DNA from: Bacteroidota bacterium
Lineage (GTDB): Bacteria > Bacteroidota > Bacteroidia > B-17B0 > Aurantibacillaceae
Assembly: GCA_013288015.1 (NCBI GenBank)
Contig: JABDCR010000004.1
Span: 21,087 to 85,086, forward strand
DNA: 64,000 nt
Direction: 5' to 3'
Every line of letters starts with the position of its first letter. Within the stretch, counting starts at the first letter, position 1. The notes under the pieces were generated by a model that was not told the origin of the DNA, searched no databases, and saw only the letters and a list, made by a program, of their open reading frames with translations. Positions 39,301-48,670 of the stretch are shown here, piece after piece. A program made the position numbers and the translations under genes.

Positions 39301-39496
39301 AGCGTTTAAAAACCTGCTTTATTTTAAAAATAATAAAATATGGATTTATAATCGTTGGGGTACTTTAATTTATCAGGATAATGATTATAAAAATAACTGG
39401 ACGGGTAAAGATTATAGCGATGGCACTTATTTCTACATCTTAGAAGTTCCAGATAAACCTAAAACCTTTAAAGGATTTTTTGAGAGTTTAAAATAG
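36371..39496 (+). CDS. Nidogen-like + Ig/PKD repeats, T9SS type B (gliding-motility C-terminal) secreted protein
   Basis: N-terminal about 320 aa paralogous to 33251-34786; C-terminal IIAPNIITPNGDGLNEFLAFKNLLYFKNNKIWIYNRWGTLIYQ. Confidence 0.85.
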   Translation: MKKILLVTLITLSFISVKAQYKHIGDSLCKLKQQGKLTGDEQFYNPNGTKTLHLSTLVNSKKGSHNNSTMSSSTACNCWIPRDSSFHVVPLDGSGSSTGPGVPPNYANDDWSTNGITLPFNFCFYGAPAGNASNQLYINNNGNISFGAPYSTFSAVAFPSNQYTMVAPFWSDVDTDGPNSRYVWYKMTSTYLIIQWDSVGYYMAHDDKLNTYQLIITDGNDPILPAGNNISFCYGDMQWTTGDASGGTNGFGGTPATVGINKGDGTTYFQLSLFDNSGSTFTNPSGTPTASGVNWLDYKSFYFNSCGSGGNIAPLPTSGLSPCGQDTLKICAVGDTLLQTVSFTGPEPAQSVSVTASGGGALAGHFSVVNSTPGTTASLTFMVNSAGLTPGFYTVTVTGTDNGTPVLSTTLTYIINILNAPIPSPAITVSPAITCGTAPPLITLTNSSSYDSYTWSTGATTFTTSVAVTTTVQVTVTKNGCSKTGSVVAQIYPVPSPVVNGALNICPPSVNTVLSVNQPVMGGTAPFTYNWDAGASTTFTLTAAPGTHSVMVTDAHGCKDSVSVTVTTNTATANPVTISSAGSLCAGSIVLSSSITNATSYLWQPGGGTASTYTVSAPGTYSLSVAINGCSSSTTYTLANPVTPTLTVLGDTSICAGSSTTLTVSATPAGVYTYTWSNGATPMGNGTTQIINTTGNLYNVIGVNSSTQCKSILTFTINNYNNPTVSINGNSTMCAAVPHDLLTAVPVGANGPYTYSWSPGATVTTQTNSVTSPHTYSVVVTDSKGCKASAQFVVKLSNPSLHMLPYYICPNQSTIMHAHGSGTPPLTYVWYPGPITGSSYTTSTAGNYAVVMTDFYGCKDSVTVNVIQNPKPQANFTYSPATPEDNTPVGFSNTSTIVTPDSIAWDMWNFGDGNNDTVSSIQNPVHTYTVGGTYPVTLIVASKEGCLDTIVKNVVIQFAIIAPNIITPNGDGLNEFLAFKNLLYFKNNKIWIYNRWGTLIYQDNDYKNNWTGKDYSDGTYFYILEVPDKPKTFKGFFESLK

Positions 39497-39568
39497 ACTT
39501 TGAATGTTCTTTTTATTAATGAATTACTAGTTCATTAACTTAAAGATTAAACGGCTACCTTTGCGCGC

Positions 39569-40675
39569 ATGTTTCTTAAAACGATAGACAGATATATTTT
39601 AAAAAAATTTATCGGCACCTTTATTTTTTCTATCATGCTTATTATTTGCGTTGTTGTTATTTTTGATATTTCCGAAAAAGTAGACAATTTTATTCATGCC
39701 TCTTTACGCGAAATTATTTTCGACCATTATTTAAACTTCATTCCTTTTTTTGCCAATAAGCTTAGCCCCTTATTCGCTTTTATTTCGGTTATTTTCTTCA
39801 CTTCAAAAATGGCAACCCGTTACGAAACTGTTGCTATATTGAGTAGTGGCATAACTTACAGAAGATTTTTGCGACCTTATATCATTGGTGCAGGTTGTAT
39901 AGCGCTTACATCTTTATATATCAGTCATTTTATAATTCCTAAAGCAAACCGACACAAACAGGCTTTTGAGGATAAGTATATAAACCAGCATTATCAAACA
40001 ACGGCACGCAACATACACCGTCAGTTAGATAAAAACACGGTAATTTATATGGAAAGCTATTCGGATGGAGATAAGCGCTGTAATAGATTTACCCTGGAAA
40101 AAATAAAAAACTACCAGCAATATTATATGCTTAATGCAGATAATATAAGATGGGATACATTAAAGAAAAAATGGATAGCTTATAATTATTATGAACGTAT
40201 AGCACATAGCGATAGCTCTCAAAAAAACTCGGCTAGACGTTACACAGAGGAGTTAAAGTTTGGGGCAGAGAAAGAAATTGATATAAATTTTAAACCCATT
40301 GATATGGGACGTATAGAAAGTAAAGTAGAAGTGATGACCTATCCTGAATTGACAAAATTTATTGCTGATGAAACGGAAAAAGGCTCAAGTGGCATAGAGC
40401 GTTTTGAGGTAGAAAATTACATGCGCACGGCTTTCCCGTTTTCCACTTTTATTTTAACCATTATTGGTGTTTGTATTTCATCACGCAGGGTGCGTGGTGG
40501 CATAGGTTTACACTTGGCTATGGGTTTATTATTGGCAGCTTCTTATATGCTGTTTTCGCAAGTATCTTCTACGTTTGCTATTAATGGTTTAATGTCGCCT
40601 TTGCTGGCAGTTTGGATACCGAATTTTTTATACGGGGGCATTGCTTTTTATTTATACCACACAGCGCAGAAGTAG
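39569..40675 (+). CDS. LptF/LptG family permease
   Basis: DRYILKKFIGTFIFSIMLIICVVVIFDISEKVDNF; C-terminal PFSTFILTIIGVCISSRRVRGGIGLHLAMGL. Confidence 0.9.
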   Translation: MFLKTIDRYILKKFIGTFIFSIMLIICVVVIFDISEKVDNFIHASLREIIFDHYLNFIPFFANKLSPLFAFISVIFFTSKMATRYETVAILSSGITYRRFLRPYIIGAGCIALTSLYISHFIIPKANRHKQAFEDKYINQHYQTTARNIHRQLDKNTVIYMESYSDGDKRCNRFTLEKIKNYQQYYMLNADNIRWDTLKKKWIAYNYYERIAHSDSSQKNSARRYTEELKFGAEKEIDINFKPIDMGRIESKVEVMTYPELTKFIADETEKGSSGIERFEVENYMRTAFPFSTFILTIIGVCISSRRVRGGIGLHLAMGLLLAASYMLFSQVSSTFAINGLMSPLLAVWIPNFLYGGIAFYLYHTAQK

Positions 40676-40684
40676 GTAGGATGA

Positions 40685-41605
40685 TTAAAAATATAAATCC
40701 TCAGCTTTTAAGCGAAGATATTTTCTTACCGAAAGGGCAGAACTTAAGCCTGATATTAGTATACCAAGCGAAATAGTTACTAAAAATAAAATCAGTAAAT
40801 AATTGGGGTTTTGCACCACTAACAATTCAGGTATAAATTTATTGGAGGCTATTATAAAAACAACCACCAGTATATCGGCTATAATGCCTGCAATTACACC
40901 GTTTATTATACCGTTAATGATAAATGGTTTTCTGATAAACGATTGTGTAGCACCTACCAAATACATGGTTTTTAATAAAAAGCGTTTAGAGTAAATAGAT
41001 AAACGAATGGTGTTATTAATTAAAGCAACTGCAATTATTATAAGAAGAGCCGAGAAGAATAAAATAATGGCACTTATTTTTTGCGTGTTTTTATTAATGT
41101 TTTCTACCAACACTTTTTGGTAAACAACTTCGCGTACAATTTTTTCTGAGGCAATTTCTTTTTCAATCCATACTAAACTATCGGGGTTAGCGTACTCAGC
41201 TTTTATGTTTGCGTTAATTGAAGAGGGCAGGGGGTTAAAACCTAAAAAGGTAACAAAATCATCACCTGTTTTTTGTTTCATTTCTTCGGCAGCTTCTTCT
41301 TTGCTTTTGTAGGCTACATTTTTGATGTAGATGGCAGCTTCCATTGTTTTCTTAAGCTTATCAATTTCAGGCTGAGGTGCATCTTCTTTTAAATATACCT
41401 GAAAACCTACATTTTCTTTTACATGGTTTACAATTAAGCGCGCATTAATAAATACCCAGCCAACCAAGGCTAATAAAAATAAAACTAAAGATAAACTCAT
41501 TACCACCGTAACTGATGAAGTTTTTATTTTACTTTGCAGTGTGTTGCGTGCCATATCAAAGGCTAATGTACATTTGCTTTTTAGTTGTTTAACTTTGATA
41601 GCCAC
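40685..41605 (-). CDS. ftsX: Cell division protein FtsX (permease)
   Basis: VMSLSLVLFLLALVGWVFINAR...NNTIRLSIYSKRFLLKTMYLVGATQSFIRKPF. Confidence 0.88.
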   Translation of the reverse strand: MAIKVKQLKSKCTLAFDMARNTLQSKIKTSSVTVVMSLSLVLFLLALVGWVFINARLIVNHVKENVGFQVYLKEDAPQPEIDKLKKTMEAAIYIKNVAYKSKEEAAEEMKQKTGDDFVTFLGFNPLPSSINANIKAEYANPDSLVWIEKEIASEKIVREVVYQKVLVENINKNTQKISAIILFFSALLIIIAVALINNTIRLSIYSKRFLLKTMYLVGATQSFIRKPFIINGIINGVIAGIIADILVVVFIIASNKFIPELLVVQNPNYLLILFLVTISLGILISGLSSALSVRKYLRLKAEDLYF

Positions 41606-41630
41606 GTTTTAACTAACACACAGTTGTTGA

Positions 41631-42554
41631 ATGCCCTTGCCTAAACAAACATATACTACGCTTATAAAACAACATGCCAAGCGCTTGGGTTTTGAATATT
41701 GTGGTATATCTAAAGCCGATTTTTTAGAAGAAGAAGCTCCGCGTTTAGAAAAGTGGTTGAATAACAACATGCATGGCGAAATGAAGTATATGGAAAACTA
41801 CTTCGATAAACGCTTAGACCCCCGCTTGTTGGTTGATGGTGCTAAATCAGTAGTATCCTTATTACTTAATTATTATCCCGAGAAAGAACAAAACCCTGAT
41901 GCGCCAAAAATTTCTAAATACGCTTATGGAAGTGATTATCATTTTGTGATAAAAGAAAAATGCAAAACACTGATTGATGTTTTAAAAGAAGAGATTGGCG
42001 ATGTAAACGGACGCTGCTTTGTTGATTCTGCTCCCGTTATGGATAAAGCTTGGGCACAAAAATCGGGTTTAGGTTGGGTAGGAAAAAATAGTAACCTCAT
42101 TAATAAAAACAGTGGCTCTTTCTTTTTTATTGCCGAACTTATTATTGATGTAGAACTTGAGTATGATGGACCAATAAAAGATTATTGCGGCACTTGCACT
42201 CGTTGTATAGATGCTTGTCCTACCAATGCCATAGTTGAACCGTATGTGGTTGATGGTAGTAAATGTATTTCGTACTTCACGATTGAGTTGAAAGAAAATA
42301 TACCGACTGATTACAAAAATAAATTTGATAACTGGGCTTTTGGCTGCGATGTCTGTCAGGATGTTTGCCCTTGGAATCGTTTTAGTAAAGCACATACCGA
42401 ACCCTTATTTAATAATAACAGCGATTTATTAGATTGGGATGCGAAACAATGGCAAGAAATAACCCAAGAAGTTTTTAGTAAAGTGTTTAAAAACTCGGCC
42501 GTTAAACGTACCGGTTTTAAAGGTTTGAAACGAAATATAGATTTTTTGAAATAA
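41631..42554 (+). CDS. queG: Epoxyqueuosine reductase
   Basis: [16 protein letters not shown] and [13 protein letters not shown] 4Fe-4S clusters; [28 protein letters not shown]. Confidence 0.95.
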   Translation: MPLPKQTYTTLIKQHAKRLGFEYCGISKADFLEEEAPRLEKWLNNNMHGEMKYMENYFDKRLDPRLLVDGAKSVVSLLLNYYPEKEQNPDAPKISKYAYGSDYHFVIKEKCKTLIDVLKEEIGDVNGRCFVDSAPVMDKAWAQKSGLGWVGKNSNLINKNSGSFFFIAELIIDVELEYDGPIKDYCGTCTRCIDACPTNAIVEPYVVDGSKCISYFTIELKENIPTDYKNKFDNWAFGCDVCQDVCPWNRFSKAHTEPLFNNNSDLLDWDAKQWQEITQEVFSKVFKNSAVKRTGFKGLKRNIDFLK

Positions 42555-42560
42555 TAAGTT

Positions 42561-43169
42561 TTAAAATATCTCCGTAAAAAAACGAGGCAATAAAGCTGGC
42601 TTTAATAATATGGTAAATACAAAACCAAACACCGCACCCCAAAAGTGAGCGTTGTGTCCAATATTATCTAACTGGCGTTTGCCCATGTACCAACTGTAAA
42701 TTAAATACAAGCCTCCAAAACTCCAGGCAGGTATAAAAAACGGAATAAATAAAATACCCATGCCCATAGTTGGGTTAATTAATATGGCGCTAAATACAAT
42801 AGCAGTAACAGCTCCACTTGCACCAACAGATGAGTAACTGGGGTTATCTCGTTGTTTTATAAAATCGAAAAGCGAAGAGAAAAAAATACCGCCTACATAT
42901 AACAAGATGTAATAGAATACAGCTTTCTCTTGAAAGAGAGTAGGGAAATATTGTTCTTCAAGCACTTGCCCAAATAAATAAAGCGCATACATATTAAAAC
43001 CTAAATGCATATAATCGCCATGCAAAAAAGCATGTGTAAACAAACGGTAATATTGTTTGTGATGATAGGTTGCATAAGCGCTAAATAAATATTTATTAAA
43101 AATATTTGCATCATTAAATGCCCAAAAAGAAAAGGCAACGCAGGCAACTATAATACAGGTTGTTATCAT
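42561..43169 (-). CDS. Rhomboid family intramembrane serine protease
   Basis: YSSVGASGAVTAIVFS (GxSG) and IGHNAHFWGAVFGF catalytic His. Confidence 0.93.
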   Translation of the reverse strand: MITTCIIVACVAFSFWAFNDANIFNKYLFSAYATYHHKQYYRLFTHAFLHGDYMHLGFNMYALYLFGQVLEEQYFPTLFQEKAVFYYILLYVGGIFFSSLFDFIKQRDNPSYSSVGASGAVTAIVFSAILINPTMGMGILFIPFFIPAWSFGGLYLIYSWYMGKRQLDNIGHNAHFWGAVFGFVFTILLKPALLPRFFTEIF

Positions 43170-43197
43170 ATAAATTTATGCGTCAAATATACCCAAT

Positions 43198-43225
43198 AAA
43201 AAAGGCTGCACTAGCAGCCTTTTTT
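43198..43225 (-). terminator. Terminator downstream of ftsZ
   Basis: aaaaaaggctgc-acta-gcagcctttttt hairpin. Confidence 0.85.
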
Positions 43226-43242
43226 ATAAAGTTATTTTTTAT

Positions 43243-44919
43243 TTAGTCAACGTTATCGTGTAAAAAAGAGTTGTTGGGTTTTATCTCCATTTTTTTATCA
43301 TCTCCTTCGCTTAGTGTATAACGAGATACATTGCTTTCGGTAGAGTAATTTACGTTATCTAACTTAATGTTTTGACGAACGAAAGATGGTTCTTTTTCAA
43401 GCTCATTTAAACCTTCTGAGGACTTTAATTTAAATGTAATGTCTTTCAGTTTTTTAATGCGCTCTTGTGCCATGCGGATGCGTTCTTCGCGCTCCAATTT
43501 TTGTAAATCTTCAGCACTTAAGTTTTCAAGGCTTTTTGCCTCTCCTTCAACTTCGTTAGATGAAGAAACCATTTTAATTTCCATGGTCATTTCTTCTTCC
43601 GAAGAATCAGTTGATTCGCTTGCGCTATTTGTAAAAGTATATTCTTCTTCGTTTACTATTTCGTTTGAAGAAGACTCATTTGTAACTACAAATTCAATTT
43701 CAGACTCCTGATTTGAAACCGCGCTTATTTCTTCTTGTGTATTTGTAGAGGTAATTTCAGCTGTTGTTTCTTCCGATTTTTTAATCAACAAGAAAGGCTC
43801 ATCTTCTTTTTTCTCTTCTTCCTTAATTACTTCTTCAATATTAGTTTGTACTACTAATGTATTTGTAACAACGGGTTCAACTACTGCTTCTGGTTTGTGA
43901 GACTCTAATACATTTACAATTTTCTCAGGTTGTTTAGCTGTTTCAAAACCACTTGGTTTGTTGCTTTCAAAACCAGTTGCAATAATGGTTACACCAACAC
44001 TATCACCTAATGATTGGTCGATGCCGTAACCGGTAATTAACTCAGCTGTATAACCACTTGCTTCTTGTATATAATCAGTTATCTCACCAAATTCATCCAT
44101 TGAAATATCATCGGTACCGCTCATGATATTTAATAGTACGTGGCGTGCACCACGAATGTTGTTATCATTTAATAAAGGAGAATTTAAGGCTTGTTCAACC
44201 GCACGTATAGCGCGTCTTTCACCTGATGCAGAAGCAGTACCCATAATAGCTACACCGCTGTCTTTCATCACTGTTTTCACATCATTAAAATCTACGTTAA
44301 TGTGTAAGTTAATGCTTATAATTTCTGCAATAGATTTTGCAGCACCTGTAAGTACATTATCTGCGTGAGCAAATGCTTCGCTCATTTTTAAGTTACCGTA
44401 AATGTCGCGTAATTTATCGTTGCCAATAACAAGTAAAGTATCAACATACTTTTTCATTTCTTCTAAACCTTGTTCGGCTTGTTGTTTACGTTTTTTACCT
44501 TCAAACACAAAAGGCATAGTAACGATACCAACTGAAAGAATTCCCATATCGCGTGCCACCGAAGCAATAATAGGTGCCGCACCTGTACCGGTACCACCAC
44601 CTAAACCTGCGGTAATAAACACCATTTGTGTTCCGTCAGATAAATATTTACGAATCTCTTCAATAGTTTCTAAAGCAGAATTTTTTCCCATTTCAGGAAT
44701 TGAACCTGCACCTAAACCTTTTGTAAGTGCAATGCCTAATTGTATTTTATTAGGCACCGGACTAACTTCAAGTGCTTGCTTATCTGTATTACAAACAATA
44801 AAATCTACACCTTTAATGCCAAGCTTAAACATGTGATTAACTGCATTGCTGCCGCCACCGCCTACACCAATTACTTTGATGATTGAGCCTGGTTCTTGTT
44901 GTATTTCGAATTGCATCAT
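43243..44919 (-). CDS. ftsZ: Cell division protein FtsZ
   Basis: GGGGSNAVNHM, FITAGLGGGTGTGAAPIIA; C-terminal NNSFLHDNVD. Confidence 0.97.
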   Translation of the reverse strand: MMQFEIQQEPGSIIKVIGVGGGGSNAVNHMFKLGIKGVDFIVCNTDKQALEVSPVPNKIQLGIALTKGLGAGSIPEMGKNSALETIEEIRKYLSDGTQMVFITAGLGGGTGTGAAPIIASVARDMGILSVGIVTMPFVFEGKKRKQQAEQGLEEMKKYVDTLLVIGNDKLRDIYGNLKMSEAFAHADNVLTGAAKSIAEIISINLHINVDFNDVKTVMKDSGVAIMGTASASGERRAIRAVEQALNSPLLNDNNIRGARHVLLNIMSGTDDISMDEFGEITDYIQEASGYTAELITGYGIDQSLGDSVGVTIIATGFESNKPSGFETAKQPEKIVNVLESHKPEAVVEPVVTNTLVVQTNIEEVIKEEEKKEDEPFLLIKKSEETTAEITSTNTQEEISAVSNQESEIEFVVTNESSSNEIVNEEEYTFTNSASESTDSSEEEMTMEIKMVSSSNEVEGEAKSLENLSAEDLQKLEREERIRMAQERIKKLKDITFKLKSSEGLNELEKEPSFVRQNIKLDNVNYSTESNVSRYTLSEGDDKKMEIKPNNSFLHDNVD

Positions 44920-45038
44920 GTGGTTTTGTATTTTAAATGATAAGGTCTTGTTACCGATTTGCTAATTTCTCGATTGTTAGGCCTTCTTTTTATGTTCTAT
45001 CTACTTACTTTTAAACTGCTTATTGTTAATTGTTTAGC

Positions 45039-46412
45039 TTATTCAACATCATCGCGCAACCAATCGGCTACTTTATTGCCAAATGTTTCAAAAAATTTAC
45101 CGCGTACTTTGTTCGAGTGATTAGCCGGTTTTTTCTTCTCTTTTTCTTTCTCTTCGGGCTTCAATTCAATTTTGCTTTCAAACGTTTTGTTTGTTTTGCG
45201 CATCTCATCTTCCATCTTTTTAATGCCCATCATAACTAAACCTACACCAGTTGAAAACATAGGATTGGTAACGTTTTCAGAGCTTTTTGCAAGATGCTCG
45301 TTTGGTGTACCTATGCGGCAATCAATGCCGGTAAAGTACTCTACCAACTGAGGTAAATGTTTTAATTGAGAACCACCACCTGTAACAACTATACCGGCAG
45401 CTAATTTCTTTTCGTAACCTGAATTTTTTATTTCATACAATACAAAGGCAAGAATTTCTTCCATACGGGCTTGTATAATATGCGCTAAGTTTTTTACCGA
45501 AATTTCTTTATGCGGACGACCACGTAAACCCGGAATAGAAATTACTTCATTCTCATGGTTTTCAATCGCTAATGCCGAACCGAATTTTGTTTTTAATAAT
45601 TCGGCTTGGTTAGTGATAATAGAACATCCTACTTTAATATCTTCAGTAATAATGTTGCCACCTAATGGAATAACTGCAGTATGACGAATAATGCCATCAT
45701 AAAAAATAGCTACATCACTTGTACCACCACCAATATCAACTAATACAACACCGGCTTCTTTTTCTTCTTCGCTTAAGCAAGCATCAGCAGATGCAAGCGG
45801 CTCTAAATTTAAATCAACTACTTTTAAACTGCTACGGTCAACACATTTGTAAATATTTTTAACCGCAGAAACTTGTCCGGTAATAATATGGAAATTTCCT
45901 TCTAAACGAACACCCGCCATCCCAATTGGGTTGCGTATGCCTTGCTCGTTATCCACAATATAATCTTGTGGAATTACATGTATAATTTCTTCGCCCGGCT
46001 GCATAACCAAACGATGCATATTGTCAATTAAATTATCTACATCGCGTTGTGCAACTTCTTCCTCAATTTGCTGACGTGTAATCATGCCGCGGTGTTGCAA
46101 GCTTTTAATGTGCTGCCCCGCTATACCAACTACAACTTCGTTTAACTCGCAAACTTGCTCCAATTTAAAAGTTTGCATTTCGCCTTTTTCGTTTTTAAGC
46201 GTAATGTCTTTGGTAAGCGCATCAGCTACGGCTGCTTTAATAGAGCGAATGGTATCTTCGATATTAGACACAACGCCACGTTTAACACCTAATGAGGGTG
46301 CTTTACCTATGGCAAGAATTTCAATTTTACCATACTCGTTTTTACGGCCAACAATTGCTGCAATTTTTGTTGTTCCGATGTCTAAGCCTACTACAAAGTC
46401 TGATGCTTCCAT
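45039..46412 (-). CDS. ftsA: Cell division protein FtsA
   Basis: VVGLDIGTTKIAAIVG, VLVDIGGGTSDVAIF, GIVVTGGGSQL. Confidence 0.96.
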   Translation of the reverse strand: MEASDFVVGLDIGTTKIAAIVGRKNEYGKIEILAIGKAPSLGVKRGVVSNIEDTIRSIKAAVADALTKDITLKNEKGEMQTFKLEQVCELNEVVVGIAGQHIKSLQHRGMITRQQIEEEVAQRDVDNLIDNMHRLVMQPGEEIIHVIPQDYIVDNEQGIRNPIGMAGVRLEGNFHIITGQVSAVKNIYKCVDRSSLKVVDLNLEPLASADACLSEEEKEAGVVLVDIGGGTSDVAIFYDGIIRHTAVIPLGGNIITEDIKVGCSIITNQAELLKTKFGSALAIENHENEVISIPGLRGRPHKEISVKNLAHIIQARMEEILAFVLYEIKNSGYEKKLAAGIVVTGGGSQLKHLPQLVEYFTGIDCRIGTPNEHLAKSSENVTNPMFSTGVGLVMMGIKKMEDEMRKTNKTFESKIELKPEEKEKEKKKPANHSNKVRGKFFETFGNKVADWLRDDVE

Positions 46413-46417
46413 GTTTT

Positions 46418-47230
46418 TTATTTTTTAATGCAAACTACTTGGTTCTTATATTTTAAATTAATGATTGAATATTTGTTCCAACCATTTACACTGTTTAATC
46501 CTTGGGTATAAAAAATTTTAAGTTTCTCAAATTTATCTGCGATGTCATTATCATTTCCGAAAATTATTTTCTGATTTCCAATTGCAGGGTATAGTTCAAT
46601 TTCTCTGTCGCTATTTACGTATGCTTGTGTTATCAATCCGTTTAAAAGTGAATCGTTTTTAATGTAGTTGGCTATTTCGTATATATCATCTATTACAGTT
46701 ATGGCTTTAAAGGCTGAATCTTTTTCTATTTGAGGGATTGAGAAATTATAAAACTGAGAATATTTTTCGGGTATAAAGCCATTTACAATTAACACGCGTG
46801 CTGTATAATGATCGGCCAAAGGCATAATGGTTGCTTTATTATCAATGTAAAAACTCTCACCTCGTGTGTTAATGATTCTTACAACCGGTTTGCGTTGTTT
46901 TACGTTGATGCTTACATCGCCACTTACGGTAACAGCAACTTCTGAACTGGCAATAGATGGATGTGTGTTTAAAGCTTTCTCTAAACGATACACATTTATA
47001 TCTTTCATGGGTTGATTGATAAGTGTATCATTTCTGTCTTTCAGAAATTTTAAAATATCATCTTCATCCAAAAAGCTGTTATCATCATCCTGCTCAATAG
47101 TAACGGTAACAGTTTTACCTTTTACTTTTTTTTCGTTAGCAGTTACAAATGCCAACGAACTTACTAATCCTGCAATTCCAAGAAACCAAAGAACAATTAC
47201 TCCTATCTTTTTAAAATTAATTTTCTTCAT
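46418..47230 (-). CDS. ftsQ: Cell division protein FtsQ-like
   Basis: Single N-terminal TM, POTRA-like region, position between murC and ftsA. Confidence 0.85.
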   Translation of the reverse strand: MKKINFKKIGVIVLWFLGIAGLVSSLAFVTANEKKVKGKTVTVTIEQDDDNSFLDEDDILKFLKDRNDTLINQPMKDINVYRLEKALNTHPSIASSEVAVTVSGDVSINVKQRKPVVRIINTRGESFYIDNKATIMPLADHYTARVLIVNGFIPEKYSQFYNFSIPQIEKDSAFKAITVIDDIYEIANYIKNDSLLNGLITQAYVNSDREIELYPAIGNQKIIFGNDNDIADKFEKLKIFYTQGLNSVNGWNKYSIINLKYKNQVVCIKK

Positions 47231-47255
47231 TTTATAATTTCACCCCTAAACAAGT

Positions 47256-48659
47256 TTAGGATGACACTTCCATTTTCTTCTTCAAAAAACCTTCTATAGG
47301 TTCAACTAACATATCTATATCTCCTGCACCTAATGTCAACAGCACTTCTGTGTTATGTTCCTTTAAATAAGCAACCACTTCATTCTTTTGCAACACTTTT
47401 TTATTTGTCGATTTCATTTTGCTCAACAACATAGCTGACGTAATTCCTTCAATAGGCAATTCACGTGCAGGGTAAATGTCTAATAGCAAACATTCATCCA
47501 GCATATCCAAACTCTCTGCAAAGCCATCTGCAAAATCGCGTGTGCGTGTAAACAAATGCGGCTGAAAAATGCCGGTAATTTTTTTAGCCGGATACAAGGC
47601 TTTTGCTGCTCCAATTGCTGCCTTCAACTCCTCAGGGTGATGCGCATAATCATCGATGTAAATAACATTTTTTGTTTTTACCCGATAATCAAACCTGCGT
47701 TTTACGCCACCAAAACTTTGTAATGCTTTTTTTATTACAGCATTATCAATGTTTAGTAGTTGTGCTACAGCTACTGCGGCTGTTGCATTTTCTACATTAT
47801 GTAAACCCGGAATGCCCAACACAGCATTACTTAAATACGACAAAGAACTCGCTACATCAAAATAAAAATCACCGTCACGTATCTCTACGTTTTTCGCACA
47901 GAAATCTGCTTCTAAATTTACAGCGTATGTTTGCCTCTTTACTTCAAGCGATAATGTGTTATCAACATTTTTCTTAACAATTAAATGTCCCTTGGCATTT
48001 ACCTGATTTGCAAACATGGTATACGAATCGTGCATGTAACTTACATCGCCATATATATCTAAATGGTCAGCATCAACACTTGTAATTACTCCCATATAAG
48101 GGTATAGAGTTAAAAAAGAACGGTCGTACTCGTCAGCCTCAACCACTACAAATGTATTTTCACTAGGTTGTTTGTTTCCTAAAAGTAAATTGGTGTTATA
48201 GTTTTTTGTGATGCCACCTAAAAAAGCGTAGCAGTCAAAGCCTGCGGTTTTTAAAATATGAGCTACTAAAGAAGATGTGGTTGTTTTACCATGCGTGCCT
48301 GCCACAGCAATAGTTTTAAACTGCTTGGTTATTTCGCCTAAAACCTCGGCACGTTTTTTTAATATGTAGTTTTCTTTTTGAACAAAAACAAATTCAGCAT
48401 GGTCTTTTGGTACAGCAGGGGTGTAAATAATTAAAATATTTTCTTTTTCATATTCGGCCAGCAGGTAATTCAAATATTCCACATTTTCATCAAAATGTAT
48501 ATCTATGCCTTCTGCTTGTAACTCACTGGTAAGTGTGGTGGGCGTTTTATCATAACCTGCCACTTTAATACCATAATGATTAAAATAGCGAGCCAGCGCA
48601 CTCATGCCAATGCCACCAATCCCCAAAAAATAAATAAGTTTATAATTAAACAGGTTCAT
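47256..48659 (-). CDS. murC: UDP-N-acetylmuramate--L-alanine ligase
   Basis: YFLGIGGIGMSALARYF, VAGTHGKTTTSSLVAHIL, IDDYAHHPEELKA. Confidence 0.96.
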   Translation of the reverse strand: MNLFNYKLIYFLGIGGIGMSALARYFNHYGIKVAGYDKTPTTLTSELQAEGIDIHFDENVEYLNYLLAEYEKENILIIYTPAVPKDHAEFVFVQKENYILKKRAEVLGEITKQFKTIAVAGTHGKTTTSSLVAHILKTAGFDCYAFLGGITKNYNTNLLLGNKQPSENTFVVVEADEYDRSFLTLYPYMGVITSVDADHLDIYGDVSYMHDSYTMFANQVNAKGHLIVKKNVDNTLSLEVKRQTYAVNLEADFCAKNVEIRDGDFYFDVASSLSYLSNAVLGIPGLHNVENATAAVAVAQLLNIDNAVIKKALQSFGGVKRRFDYRVKTKNVIYIDDYAHHPEELKAAIGAAKALYPAKKITGIFQPHLFTRTRDFADGFAESLDMLDECLLLDIYPARELPIEGITSAMLLSKMKSTNKKVLQKNEVVAYLKEHNTEVLLTLGAGDIDMLVEPIEGFLKKKMEVSS

Positions 48660-48670
48660 TTATCGAAAAA

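Noticed and set aside
43439-44836. Plus-strand ORFs within ftsZ (43439-43711, 44123-44368, 44402-44836)
   Set aside because: Shadow ORFs antisense to a highly conserved gene.
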